Assembly: GCF_002019705.1 (NCBI RefSeq)
Contig: NZ_KV917377.1
Location: 4,393,085 to 4,457,084 of the forward strand
DNA: 64,000 bases
Direction: 5' to 3'
Origin: Shouchella patagoniensis
Lineage (GTDB): Bacteria > Bacillota > Bacilli > Bacillales > Bacillaceae_D
This document shows positions 7,771 through 16,619 of this stretch, piece by piece. Every line of letters begins with the position of its first letter. Positions within the stretch are counted from its first letter, which is position 1. Made by a program: the position numbers and the translations under genes. The notes beneath the pieces are model-generated. The model had not been told where the DNA came from. It saw nothing but the letters and a program-made list of their open reading frames with translations, and searched no databases.

Positions 7771-8892
7771 ATGAAGAACACCTATAAACCACTGTTTGAA
7801 CCTTTTACGTTTGCGTCTGGTGTGACGGTTGATAATCGAATAGTGATGGCGCCAATGACAACACAGTCATCGTTTGAAAATGGCATGGTCACGACAGATG
7901 AACATAATTATTACAAGCGCAGAGTAGAAGGGGTGGGATTTGTCCTAACTTCTTGCGCACAAGTACAGGAAAACGGAAAGTTTCCAGGGTCATTAAGTGC
8001 TGCTTCTGATAATCAGATTGAGAGCTTGACAAAACTTGCTAATACGATTAAGAGTAAAGGCACAAAAGCTGTTTTGCAAATCTTTCATGTCGGACGAATG
8101 GGCACAAGTGCATCGGTAGGTGAGCAGCCGGTAAGCGCAAGTGCCGTTGCAGCAGCGCGTGATGATGCCGAAACACCACGTGAATTAACGAATGCAGAGG
8201 TTCATGAGATGGTGAAATCGTTTGGCGAAGCAACTAGAAGAGCGATTCAAGCAGGTTTTGATGGGGTTGAAATTCATGGAGCCAATACGTATTTAATACA
8301 ACAATTCTTCTCGCCACATTCCAACCGTAGATCTGATGAGTGGGGTGGAACTCTCGAAAAAAGAATGGCTTTCCCCCTTGCTGTCGTTAATGAAGTCAAA
8401 AAAACAATTTCGCAATATGCAACAAAACCATTTATGTGGGGATATCGCGTATCACCAGAAGAGCTTGAGGAACCTGGTATTACGTTAGCTGACACGATGC
8501 AATTGTTGAACAAACTGAAAGACAAGGGCCTTGATTATTTGCATATTTCCGTTGGTCATTTTGAGCAAACATCCATGCGTGATAAGAGTAGCGAAACACC
8601 TGTGTTAAAACTCATCCAAGATGATATTGGGAACGACATTCCAATCATTGGAGTAGGGATGGTAAAAACACCAGATGATGCTGTGAAAGCACTGAATATG
8701 GGCTTACCGTTAATCGCGCTTGGTCGAGAGTTACTAGTTGAACCAGATTGGATTAAGAAAGTAAAGAATGGTGAAGAAGATACGATCCGTACGGAAATTC
8801 GTTTAGAAGATCGTGAGGACTTGGCATTCCCAGATTCGATGTGGGAATATGTACAAAGTCGTCCGGGCTGGCTTCCGTTCGCCACTAAATAA
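7771..8892 (+). CDS. NADH-dependent flavin oxidoreductase, OYE family
   Basis: An FMN-dependent ene-reductase of 373 residues, a TIM barrel. It has the family N-terminus (NRIVMAPMTT), the substrate-binding pair H169/N172 in EIHGANTYL, the signature FFSPHSNRRSDEWGG, and the C-terminal flavin phosphate site (VGMVKTPDDA, then ALGRELL). It reduces activated C=C bonds with NAD(P)H; the true substrate is not known. A Cys in the FMN pocket region (SCAQ) resembles the redox-tuning Cys of YqjM-type enzymes, but its alignment is uncertain. GGAGG precedes the ATG, and a MarR gene with palindromic sites is divergent. Confidence 0.85.
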   Translation: MKNTYKPLFEPFTFASGVTVDNRIVMAPMTTQSSFENGMVTTDEHNYYKRRVEGVGFVLTSCAQVQENGKFPGSLSAASDNQIESLTKLANTIKSKGTKAVLQIFHVGRMGTSASVGEQPVSASAVAAARDDAETPRELTNAEVHEMVKSFGEATRRAIQAGFDGVEIHGANTYLIQQFFSPHSNRRSDEWGGTLEKRMAFPLAVVNEVKKTISQYATKPFMWGYRVSPEELEEPGITLADTMQLLNKLKDKGLDYLHISVGHFEQTSMRDKSSETPVLKLIQDDIGNDIPIIGVGMVKTPDDAVKALNMGLPLIALGRELLVEPDWIKKVKNGEEDTIRTEIRLEDREDLAFPDSMWEYVQSRPGWLPFATK

Positions 8893-8896
8893 GTGA

Positions 8897-8932
8897 AAAA
8901 GCAGTGAGGACTTAATGTCCCACTGCTTTTCT
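8897..8932. terminator. Bidirectional terminator
   Basis: Stem AAAAGCAGTG(A)GGAC/GTCCCACTGCTTTT with one bulged A, between the convergent OYE and MFS genes. Confidence 0.85.
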
Positions 8933-8935
8933 TTG

Positions 8936-10105
8936 TTAAGCGGCTTCTGATACTGAACCTGATTTTTTGTTGCCTTTACGCATCGATAGCAACACGACCG
9001 CTAAAGCAAGTAAAGCAAACACGCCACCGACTGTTGCATTCATTTCAACATACGCTCGTTCAATAACAACTCCACCAATCATAGAACCAAATGCGATTCC
9101 AAAATGCAGTGCAGAATTGTTTAAGCTTTGCTGGATATCAGAACTTTCTGGTGCAGAGGCAATTAAATAACTTTGCATCGCCGGTGTAATTGCCCAGCTT
9201 AACATGCTCCAGACCATCATCACTCCAATAAAGAGTGGCATAACACTCGTTGTAAATGGAATGGAAAAAATCGAAACAGAAAAGACGGAAATGACTCCAA
9301 CAATTGTTTTCTTAGGACCAAAACGATCAGAGAGCATTCCACCAATGCCTCCTCCAATAATTGCGGCGATTCCAAAGATCAAATACATCATGCTAATCCA
9401 ATTACCCTCGAGTCCAAGTGTCATTTGCAAAAACGGTGTTAAGTAGGCATAAAGAGTTAAGTGCCCTGCTAGAAAGAGAAAGGACGTTAATTGGATAAAT
9501 ACAATTTTGCTGTTTTTTAACGTCTTTAATTGTTCTTTTAATGGAATTCCAGGTTTTGGCGCTATTTCTTCCATAAAAAAGTAGACACATAAAAAAGAGA
9601 TTGCTGTTAGGACGACAATAAATAAAAAGGGTGCGCGCCAACCAAAAGCATTGCCGAGCATTAATCCAAGAGGAACACCAAGAACGAGTGATGCACTTAC
9701 GCCCATAAAGACGATTCCAATTGCCCTCGCTCGATATGGTTTTGAAACGATATTAGAAGCAATCGTCACACATAGAGAAATAAGCAAAGCGGCACTCATT
9801 GCTGATATCACACGAGCAAGTAGTAGCATGGCATAACCAGTGCTTGCGACTGCTACGACATTCGCAAAAAAGAACACAAGTAACGTAATCAGCGTTAGCT
9901 TCTTGCGCTCGACTTTTGCGGTTGCTGATAAAAGAATCGGACCTGATACGGCAAAAACAAAAGAAAAAATAGAAATTAAAAGACCCACTTGTCCAAGAGT
10001 GACATTTAAGTCTAATGCGACTAAATGGAGAATGCCTCCTAGAATTAATTCAACTAAGCCAACGACAAAGGAAACAATCGTTAGTAAATAAACACGTTTA
10101 TCCAT
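8936..10105 (-). CDS. MFS transporter, DHA1-like
   Basis: An inner-membrane secondary transporter of 389 residues with about 12 hydrophobic helices. The loop after helix 2 reads SATAKVERKK, a weakened version of the MFS motif A, and the second half carries a better copy (GMLSDRFGPKK). The best start is the ATG at 10105, preceded by GAGGTG at 7 nt; the longer upstream frame has no ribosome site. Its closest kind is the AraJ/chloramphenicol-resistance group of drug or sugar exporters. A TrmB-type regulator is divergent and may control it. The substrate is unknown. Confidence 0.8.
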   Translation of the reverse strand: MDKRVYLLTIVSFVVGLVELILGGILHLVALDLNVTLGQVGLLISIFSFVFAVSGPILLSATAKVERKKLTLITLLVFFFANVVAVASTGYAMLLLARVISAMSAALLISLCVTIASNIVSKPYRARAIGIVFMGVSASLVLGVPLGLMLGNAFGWRAPFLFIVVLTAISFLCVYFFMEEIAPKPGIPLKEQLKTLKNSKIVFIQLTSFLFLAGHLTLYAYLTPFLQMTLGLEGNWISMMYLIFGIAAIIGGGIGGMLSDRFGPKKTIVGVISVFSVSIFSIPFTTSVMPLFIGVMMVWSMLSWAITPAMQSYLIASAPESSDIQQSLNNSALHFGIAFGSMIGGVVIERAYVEMNATVGGVFALLALAVVLLSMRKGNKKSGSVSEAA

Positions 10106-10231
10106 AAAACACCTCGTTGTTGATTTTGTTACCACTAAGAGAGTAACATTATTTTTTTCTTGGAACAAGTGGAAATTAGTCGGGCATTTGGTCTATGCTA
10201 GGAAAAGAATATGTGCAGAAGAGGGGATTCG

Positions 10232-10990
10232 ATGCTCCAGCAATTTGGGTTTACGCAATATGAAAGTCAAGTGTATACATCACTTATTACGATTAACAAA
10301 GCACTTGATCCAACGGCCATCGTGAAGCGTTCTGGTGTGCCACGCACGAAGGTATATGAAGTATTAAAAAACCTAGTGGAAAAAGGAATTGTACTTGAGG
10401 CAACGGTTGAGAAGAAGCGACAGTATACAGCCTTGCCGATGGAAGCGATGATTGAAAAATTAAAAGCTAATTTTGATGCGAATATAGAAGAATTAAAAAA
10501 AATTGAAGTTGCGGAAATGGAAATCGACGACCGGGTTTGGACGTTAAAAGAGAACCAATCAATTGCTTCTGTAATGAAAGAGTTAACCGATGAAGCGACG
10601 AAATCCATTTTCATTTCTGCCTGGTCCGATGATTTGCAGCATTATTTATCAGTGCTTGAAGCAAAAGAAGAAGCTGGTATGGATGTTGTGGTTCATGCGA
10701 TTGGTGAAGTTCAAACAAGGATTAAAAAAGTATCGACGCTTATTCCAAACCAAAGTCATGAGACACTTGAACGGAGTCGAATTTTGATCGTTGATGAGAA
10801 GGAAATGGTTTTTGCAGGAATGGAGGAGGGGAGTTGGCAGGCAATTCGAACTCAGTCACCTCCTCTCGTGAAGTTTTTTACAGAATTCTTTTACCACGAT
10901 GTTGCGTTAACAAAAATTACACAACGGTACCAGAACATTGTGATGCAAGATGAAGACATTAAGGACATGCTATTAAAGCTACGTTACTAG
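10232..10990 (+). CDS. TrmB-family transcriptional regulator
   Basis: About 252 residues. The N-terminal winged HTH (YESQVYTSLITINKALDPTAIVKRSGVPRTKVYEVLKNLVEKGIV) is diagnostic of TrmB. A coiled-coil linker follows (residues about 80-105), then a phospholipase-D-like C-terminal effector domain that in known members binds sugars. The ATG at 10232, preceded by AGAGGGG, fits better than the one at 10211. It is divergent from the MFS gene and upstream of an aldo/keto reductase on the same strand (77-nt gap), which suggests it controls both. Confidence 0.82.
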   Translation: MLQQFGFTQYESQVYTSLITINKALDPTAIVKRSGVPRTKVYEVLKNLVEKGIVLEATVEKKRQYTALPMEAMIEKLKANFDANIEELKKIEVAEMEIDDRVWTLKENQSIASVMKELTDEATKSIFISAWSDDLQHYLSVLEAKEEAGMDVVVHAIGEVQTRIKKVSTLIPNQSHETLERSRILIVDEKEMVFAGMEEGSWQAIRTQSPPLVKFFTEFFYHDVALTKITQRYQNIVMQDEDIKDMLLKLRY

Positions 10991-11067
10991 GCAGATGTTT
11001 TGAATCAATGAATCGCGGCAATTAAATGAGTGCGGGCATGATTCAGAGCATAAGGAGGACTTAGTGA

Positions 11068-12045
11068 ATGAGTATAAAAATAAAAAACAAACTTGGTTTT
11101 GGTACAGCACCTCTTGGAAATATGTTTCGGGATATCCCAGAGGAGGAGGCTCAAGCAACCATTCAATCAGCGTGGGATCAGGGTATCCGCTATTTTGATA
11201 CGGCGCCATTATACGGAGCAGGATTATCGGAAATTCGTTTAGGAGATGCCTTATCGAAATACAATCGTGATGACTACGTACTTAGCACAAAGGTTGGGCG
11301 TGTTATTTCTGACCTGAAGGAAGAAAAAGAAGGGTTGTTCCAAAGTGGGCGCAAAAACAAAGTCATTGATGACTATACGGCAGATGCAACGTTGCGGTCC
11401 ATTGAGCAAAGTCTTGAACGGTTAAAAACAGATCGTCTTGATATTGTCTATGTACATGACATCTCACCTGATTTCCATGGCGATGAATGGATTTCTAAAT
11501 TTGATGAAGCGAGAAAAGGTGCTTTCCAAGTCCTTGCACGATTAAAAGAAGAAGGAGTTATCAAGGCTTGGGGCCTGGGTGTGAATACAACCATTCCGAT
11601 TGAACTTGTGATTGGTTTGGAAGAAGCTCACCCTAATTTAAGCTTATCAGCAACTCAATACACGCTCATGCAGCATGAGCACGCTCTAGAGCGTATGATG
11701 CCGAATGCACAAGAAAAAGGCATGGGTATTATTGTTGGAGCACCATTTAATTCAGGAGCATTGCTTGGTGGATCTTATTTCGATTATGCAGAAGCAACAC
11801 CCGCTGTTAAAGCACATGTACAAAGTTTAAAAGAAAGTGCCAAACGTCATAATGTCAGTTTAAAAGCAGCGGCACTGCAATTCTCAACGGCACATCCAGC
11901 CGTTGAAGCAGTTATTCCAGGTTCAACGCGACCGGAACGAATAAAAGAAGATGTGGCGGCGATGGCAGAGACGATTCCAACGTCATTTTGGCAAGAACTT
12001 ATTGAAAAAAAACTGCTCTCACCAAAAGCACCATTACCAAATTAA
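11068..12045 (+). CDS. Aldo/keto reductase
   Basis: A 325-residue NAD(P)H-dependent TIM-barrel oxidoreductase. The catalytic tetrad is visible: D44 and Y49 (FDTAPLYG), K75 (LSTKVGR) and H130 (VYVHDIS). The C-terminal cofactor segment reads VIPGSTRPERIKED. The GFGTAPLGN start and DxAPLYG context place it with L-fucose/D-threo-aldose 1-dehydrogenase-like reductases. AAGGAGG precedes the ATG. Given the TrmB and MFS neighbours, a sugar or sugar-derived aldehyde is a reasonable guess as substrate. Confidence 0.83.
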   Translation: MSIKIKNKLGFGTAPLGNMFRDIPEEEAQATIQSAWDQGIRYFDTAPLYGAGLSEIRLGDALSKYNRDDYVLSTKVGRVISDLKEEKEGLFQSGRKNKVIDDYTADATLRSIEQSLERLKTDRLDIVYVHDISPDFHGDEWISKFDEARKGAFQVLARLKEEGVIKAWGLGVNTTIPIELVIGLEEAHPNLSLSATQYTLMQHEHALERMMPNAQEKGMGIIVGAPFNSGALLGGSYFDYAEATPAVKAHVQSLKESAKRHNVSLKAAALQFSTAHPAVEAVIPGSTRPERIKEDVAAMAETIPTSFWQELIEKKLLSPKAPLPN

Positions 12046-12050
12046 AACAA

Positions 12051-12083
12051 GAAAAGCCGAGATCTAGGTCTTGGCTTTTTTTG
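12051..12083 (+). terminator. Rho-independent terminator
   Basis: An imperfect stem AAAGCCGAGA/TCTTGGCTTT followed by T7 just after the aldo/keto reductase. Confidence 0.8.
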
Positions 12084-12164
12084 TTTATATACAGCTTTAG
12101 TCATAAACAAGCAGACATGCCACATACGTTGTTATAAATGAAATCAATGTGTGGAGGGTACGTT

Positions 12165-13837
12165 ATGGATGAAAACAAGAAGGCAAATGATGGGTGGTTT
12201 TAGTTATCTGAAATGAAACCACTTATAAAAAAAACGCCGATAAAGAGAGTGGAGACAAAGTCGACAGAGGCTCAAAGAGCGGCGAAGCACAAGCAAACGA
12301 AGAAGGTAGAAAAAAAAGATGAAAGAATTAACAGCCAACGTAAGGTTAAATCGGTTGCTTCCTCTGAATTACAGTCCGTGTTAAAAAATAATGCAGTGAA
12401 AGAAGTGCTACCAACTTCTGAAAAGAGGGAGGAGGTGTCGAACGTAGAAAAAGGGCAAACGATTAAAGAAACAAAAAAGGGAAAGGCTCAAGAAAGACAA
12501 AATGCAAGCAAGTATAAGGAAGATATGCCTGGAGAGCTTCATGCACAAACAGTCGGTAAACGAGGACCCGTTTTAGAACAAGATAGTGTCATGCGTGAAA
12601 CGTTGGAAACGTTTATCCATGAAAAGATTCTGGAGCGTCCGGTTCATGTTAAGGGATTTGGTGCTTTTGGCTATTTTGAGACGATCCATTCAATGAGTGA
12701 TTACACAAAACTTTCATTCTTACAACAACCAGGCGAACAAGTCCCTGTCGCTGTCCGCCAGCGGTCAGCACGAAGGGAACACCGGATACATCGCGCAATG
12801 TTCGAGGTTTCTCAACGAAATTTTATACGAACGATGGGGTTTTTGATCTTGTCTTTAACCACATACCTGTTTTTTCCGTTCGGGATGCGATTCGATTTCC
12901 AGAAGCCATTAAGGCTTTTTTGCCATCGCCTAAAAACAATTTAATCGATCCAGAACGATTCTGGAATTTCGTAGCGAGTGCGCCAGAATCGACTCACTTT
13001 GTTGTGAGACTCTATTCAAATACCGGCACAGTGAAAAGTTTACGTCACATTTCTGGACATAGTGTAAACACATATGTCTGGCGGAATGCCGAAGGAAAGC
13101 GTCATTATGTGAAATACCGATGGGTGCCATTCGCTGGAGAGGAATGTATTGACATAAAAGAAGCGACTAAACTAGCAGGGGAGAATCCAGATATTGCCGG
13201 GCAAGATTTATATAATACGATAGCGGCTGGAAAGAGTGTTCAATACGATCTTTATGTTCAGGTGATGAATCCAAGCGATGAGGCGAAGCTCCCTTATGAT
13301 CCGTTAGACGACACAAAAGTATGGAGTGAGCACCAGTATCCATTAAGGCCAGTAGGGAGAATGGTGCTTAATCAAAATCCAGATCTCTTTATGGAAGAAG
13401 TTGAAAAAATTGCTTTTTCGCCTTCAAATCTATTAGAGGGAGCGGAACTATCTTATGATAAAATGCTCCAAGGTCGAGCGAATATTTATTCCGATTCCCA
13501 ACGTCGCCGCATTGGACCCGAATTCAGGAAAGTGCCAGTGAATCATCAAGTGAATTGGACACCGGCGAATCTAGTCAGTAGCGGAAACGATAGATATGTA
13601 GAAGGCACACTCCAGCGTTCAGACATCCCGAAGGAAGATGACTTTACCCAAGCGGGAGAATATTATGATTCGCTTACTATGACAGAAAGGGAGGACCTTG
13701 TCCAGAACCTTGCAGCAGATTTAGCTGGCATTTCAATAGATACGCGATCGATTGTACTCACTTATTTAACAAAGGCCTCACATGAATTAGCTACACGAGT
13801 TAAACATGCGATTGCAATGGAGGAAGAAAAAGCGTGA
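12165..13837 (+). pseudogene. Catalase pseudogene
   Basis: Remains of a monofunctional heme catalase with an unusual Lys-rich N-terminal extension of about 110 residues. The original start is probably the ATG at 12165, behind GGAGGG; in that frame TAG at 12201 stops translation after 12 codons. The frame reopens and reads catalase (PVLEQDSVMRETLE, VHVKGFGAFGYFE), then shifts near 12760, where the VRFS region should be. The second frame continues to the end with the substrate-site Asn (NHIPVF) and the heme-ligand region (RANIYSDSQRRRIG). One nonsense codon plus one indel make it non-functional unless rescued. Confidence 0.85.
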
Positions 13838-13861
13838 GATAGAAAACTCTATCTCACGCTT
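13830..13861. terminator. Bidirectional terminator
   Basis: Perfect stem GCGTGAGATAGA/TCTATCTCACGC (extended by AA/TT) with a 4-nt loop. It includes the catalase stop codon and is followed by TCTTTT. Confidence 0.85.
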
Positions 13862-13864
13862 CTT

Positions 13865-14341
13865 TTAAGATAATCTTTTTAAATACCAAGCATCCATTGC
13901 AGAGTGCTCTGAACCAGAAATTGGTTCAGGTAGAGGTTTAAACTCAAAACGTTCATACAAGGAGCTAGCAGCGGTTAAGCTGTGATGAGTTTCCAAGTAG
14001 CAATGGGAATAATGCTGGGAAGCGAATGTTAGTGCAACGTCCATTAACTTCTTTGATAACCCTTGCCCCTGTGCTTTTGGATGCAAATAGAGTTTCTGTA
14101 ACTCACAAATCCCTTTCTTTTTATCAAAAGGTGCAATACCGATCCCCCCAACAACCTCACCATTTTGTATGGCAACCCAATAACTTGCTTCATCAATAGA
14201 TGCGTAATACTCCGCGAGGCTTCCTAGTTGAGGGTCGGTGTAAGCAGTCCCTTTACGATCTAAATTAAGCGCTTCAAGTGAACGTTTAATAAGAGATTCG
14301 ATATGCATATTATCCTTTGGTTCTATTGTACGAATGATCAT
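13865..14341 (-). CDS. GNAT N-acetyltransferase
   Basis: A 158-residue acetyl-CoA-dependent acetyltransferase. The core motif A reads LQKLYLHPKAQGQGLSKKLMDVAL (Q-G-Q-G-L pyrophosphate loop), and motif B follows (CYLETHHSLTAASSLYERFEF). The N-terminus MIIRTIEPKDN is typical. The substrate is unknown. It is convergent with the catalase pseudogene and divergent from a second GNAT gene about 110 bp away. Confidence 0.85.
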   Translation of the reverse strand: MIIRTIEPKDNMHIESLIKRSLEALNLDRKGTAYTDPQLGSLAEYYASIDEASYWVAIQNGEVVGGIGIAPFDKKKGICELQKLYLHPKAQGQGLSKKLMDVALTFASQHYSHCYLETHHSLTAASSLYERFEFKPLPEPISGSEHSAMDAWYLKRLS

Positions 14342-14454
14342 ATTGTCTCTCCTTTTTACACTATGAAACTAGCTTAATCATGTTTGCTCGAATATTCAAT
14401 ATAAAAATATGCTAAGATAAAAAAAGGAAAGTCGATTTTGACTAAAGGGAGCGA

Positions 14455-14955
14455 ATGAGTAGAAAAATGTTAAACATACGAATTGCAACGACAGAAGATC
14501 AAACATATATCGTCGAATCTCATTCACAGATCTATAAAAAAGAAAGAAACTTTGATGAATCGTTTAAAGAATTTATTGAAGCATCCGTATCTAACATTTT
14601 TTCTCCAGATTATGCGGGAGAGGTTTGGCTGCTTGAAAAAGAAAGCACCCCTTGCGGTTCAATTGCTGTCAGTTTATTAAGTCAAGATGTTGCCCAACTG
14701 CGCCTATTCTTAATTGAACCAAGTGGTCGTGGGCAAGGCGGTGCAAAACAGTTAATGGATCAAGCGATTGATTACGCAAAAGATCAAGGTGTGAGTGAAA
14801 TGATCTTATGGACTTCATCAAACCAAGAAGCCGCTAGAACCATTTACGAAAAGTACGGATTTGTTTTAACTGAATCAAAAACAAGCTTTCTCTCAAAGCA
14901 ATACGTAGAAGAAGAAAAGTGGACAATGGCATTAAAAAAAGAGGTTCGTACATAA
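14455..14955 (+). CDS. GNAT N-acetyltransferase
   Basis: A 166-residue protein. Motif A is AQLRLFLIEPSGRGQGGAKQLMDQAIDYA with an intact R-G-Q-G-G loop; motif B is LWTSSNQEAARTIYEKYGFVLTE. This layout resembles MarR-fused or stand-alone protein/peptide N-acetyltransferases. GGGAGCGA precedes the ATG. It is monocistronic between a divergent GNAT and a terminator. The substrate cannot be inferred. Confidence 0.85.
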   Translation: MSRKMLNIRIATTEDQTYIVESHSQIYKKERNFDESFKEFIEASVSNIFSPDYAGEVWLLEKESTPCGSIAVSLLSQDVAQLRLFLIEPSGRGQGGAKQLMDQAIDYAKDQGVSEMILWTSSNQEAARTIYEKYGFVLTESKTSFLSKQYVEEEKWTMALKKEVRT

Positions 14956-14956
14956 A

Positions 14957-14988
14957 GAGAGCTTTTCCAATCGAAAAGCTCTTCTTTA
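14957..14988 (+). terminator. Rho-independent terminator
   Basis: Perfect 10-bp stem AGAGCTTTTC/GAAAAGCTCT, loop of 5, then TCTTT, just after the GNAT gene. Confidence 0.75.
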
Positions 14989-15137
14989 CTGTTCTGGAAA
15001 GTTAATGAATGAGCGGCATGGTTAAGTGAGGGTGTGAACCTTAAAAGGTGATCGATTTTTTGATAATCAAGTTATCGGTTGCTTTTCTTCAACGCATCCA
15101 TCTTTAAATGGGAATCCTTAGTATTACATTTCTTTAA

Positions 15138-15302
15138 ATGACTTCACCTCGTATCACCTCCCTATATGATTGGACAGATGCCAATGGAACTCCTTTACGT
15201 GTCGTAGATCGAGTGATCTCCTCCTCTAAGATAGAAATTATTAATCATTTAAGAGTGATTTATCAAGATAAGATTATTCTGTATAGTTGGGTATATGAAT
15301 AA
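15138..15302 (+). CDS. Short reading frame, possible gene remnant
   Basis: A 54-residue frame (MTSPRITSLYDWTDANGTP...) with protein-like composition, ending LYSWVYE. No ribosome site stands before the ATG, so it may be the tail of a decayed gene or a chance frame. It is the only coding signal in 14990-15331; the rest of that gap shows a short GATAA/TTATC inverted repeat near 15061-15075 and nothing else clear. Confidence 0.3.
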   Translation: MTSPRITSLYDWTDANGTPLRVVDRVISSSKIEIINHLRVIYQDKIILYSWVYE

Positions 15303-15331
15303 TTTGAGTGTCAATAGAATTGAGGAGATAA

Positions 15332-15795
15332 ATGATGCATATTAGGAATTCGGCAAAAGCAATTATTATTAAGGAAGATAAGGTGTTATTAACGAAAAAT
15401 CAAGATAACGAAGGGTACTTCTATCTTTTTCCAGGCGGTGGTCAAGAACATGGAGAAACCCTCCATCAAGCCCTCCGAAGAGAATGTCTAGAGGAAGTAG
15501 GGTATGAAGTGGAAGTAAATGAATTGCTTCATATTCGAGAATATATAGGGAAAAACCATGAATATGCTTCATTTGATTTTAATGTGCATCAAATTGAATA
15601 TTATTTTTGTGTGCACGATCAGATGAGAAGCAACAGCAAGTACCAAAAAATCCAGATAAACATCAAGTTGGTGCGGAATGGGTAAAAATAACGGACTTGC
15701 TTTCCTATCGAATTTATCCAAAAGAATTGAGCGTGTATGTGACCAAACATTTGAAAGGCGAAACGTCCTCAGTTTATTTGGGAGATATAAATTAA
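15332..15795 (+). pseudogene. NUDIX hydrolase, frameshifted
   Basis: This would encode a nucleoside-diphosphate-linked pyrophosphohydrolase. The N-terminal frame holds a complete Nudix box, GG..HGETLHQALRRECLEEVGYEV (residues about 35-57), with an ATG at 15332 behind GAGGAG. Near 15622 the frame shifts by one nucleotide: the expected continuation (DEKQQQVPKNPDKHQVGAEWVKITDLLSYRIYP) is in the next frame and ends normally at 15795. The two parts together have normal family length (about 154 residues). The catalytic half is still made but lacks its C-terminal fold, so I call it a pseudogene. Confidence 0.75.
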
Positions 15796-15842
15796 TAAGC
15801 CATTCACGGTATGTGATGTGATAAATGAATGATACACAGGTT

Positions 15843-15871
15843 TAAGCAACAATGATGAACATTGTTGCTTA
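15843..15871. terminator. Hairpin between convergent genes
   Basis: Perfect 12-bp stem TAAGCAACAATG/CATTGTTGCTTA with a 5-nt loop; it contains the stop codon of the VOC gene. It has no long U-tract, so termination may be weak. Confidence 0.55.
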
Positions 15872-16273
15872 ACTAGTGAATGAAAGAGGAGGTTCGTTTT
15901 TTTCCATAACTGCAAAATAGTTGTTTTCATCATCAGAAAAGTTGAAAACCCTTCCTGATGGCATCGAAACAATTTCTCCAACGGTTACATATTGCTTTGT
16001 TAAATGGGTATATAGGCGATCAAGATCTGTTGTAAAGAACATGAGCGACGGGGTGCCTACGTTCAATTCTGGCTGCATCTTGGCAATTAGTTGTTTATTA
16101 TGAAGGATGATGTTTGTGCTGGCTTCTTTCGTTGGTGCAAGCTCAACCCATCTCATTCCTTCACCGTTATTTTCATCTGAAACAACATGAAACCCTACTT
16201 TTTTAGTCCAAAAATCTATGGCTTCTTCTTGATTGTTCACATATAGCATGACTTGTCCAAGTTTAGTAATCAC
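15869..16273 (-). CDS. VOC-family protein (glyoxalase/dioxygenase fold)
   Basis: About 134 residues with one paired beta-alpha-beta-beta-beta unit of the vicinal oxygen chelate family (GQVMLYVNNQEEAIDFWTKKVGFHV, then GMRWVELAP, and the second module FFTTDLDRLYTHLTKQYVTV...NYFAV). The best start is the GTG at 16273 (VITKLGQVMLY), preceded by AAGGAGA; the longer frame reads through a neighbouring remnant in the wrong frame. Small single-unit VOC proteins act as dimers in metal-dependent isomerisation or ring opening, or as resistance proteins. The specific role is unknown. Confidence 0.78.
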   Translation of the reverse strand: MITKLGQVMLYVNNQEEAIDFWTKKVGFHVVSDENNGEGMRWVELAPTKEASTNIILHNKQLIAKMQPELNVGTPSLMFFTTDLDRLYTHLTKQYVTVGEIVSMPSGRVFNFSDDENNYFAVMEKNEPPLSFTS

Positions 16274-16286
16274 GTTAGTATCTCCT

Positions 16287-16451
16287 TTAAATATGAAATG
16301 GGCGTACAGCTTCTCCATGTAAGTATTCGCGTATCCTGGAATTAAACCAGAGGAATGTGCTTACTGAAGCGTTTAATGCTTGTTCATAGAACTGAATAGC
16401 ATCTTTGGCATTGCCATTCATCATTAAATAGGGAATGAGTTTAACTGACAT
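16287..16451 (-). pseudogene. Truncated PhnB/YjdN-like VOC gene
   Basis: A strong ribosome site (GAAGGAGG) and ATG at 16451 open a frame whose first 28 residues are a clear PhnB-type N-terminus (MSVKLIPYLMMNGNAKDAIQ, then FYEQALNA). The sequence then jumps to unrelated residues and stops after 54 codons, so most of the gene (normally about 140-150 residues) has been deleted. It lies directly upstream of the intact VOC gene and may now only serve as its leader. Confidence 0.7.
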
Positions 16452-16619
16452 TGTTTTTCCTCCTTCATATTCTTATTTATGCTCATTATATCAAACAGTA
16501 ATTGGTTCCATTTCTTATCAATTGCTATTAATCGAAGGATAAGCTCGTTAACAAAAAGTCCGAATCAATCGTTAGAATTGAAGGAATGTTGTGTATGATA
16601 ATAAAAAAAGGGTGATGTT

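Noticed and set aside
10990-15040. Similar AATGAAT...GCGGCA...TGAG stretches near 11006 and 15003 as a dispersed repeat
   Set aside because: The likeness is short and interrupted; two copies are not enough to call a repeat family.
15061-15075. GATAATCAAGTTATC as a Fur box
   Set aside because: The arms do not fit the 7-1-7 spacing of the Bacillus Fur consensus and no iron gene follows.
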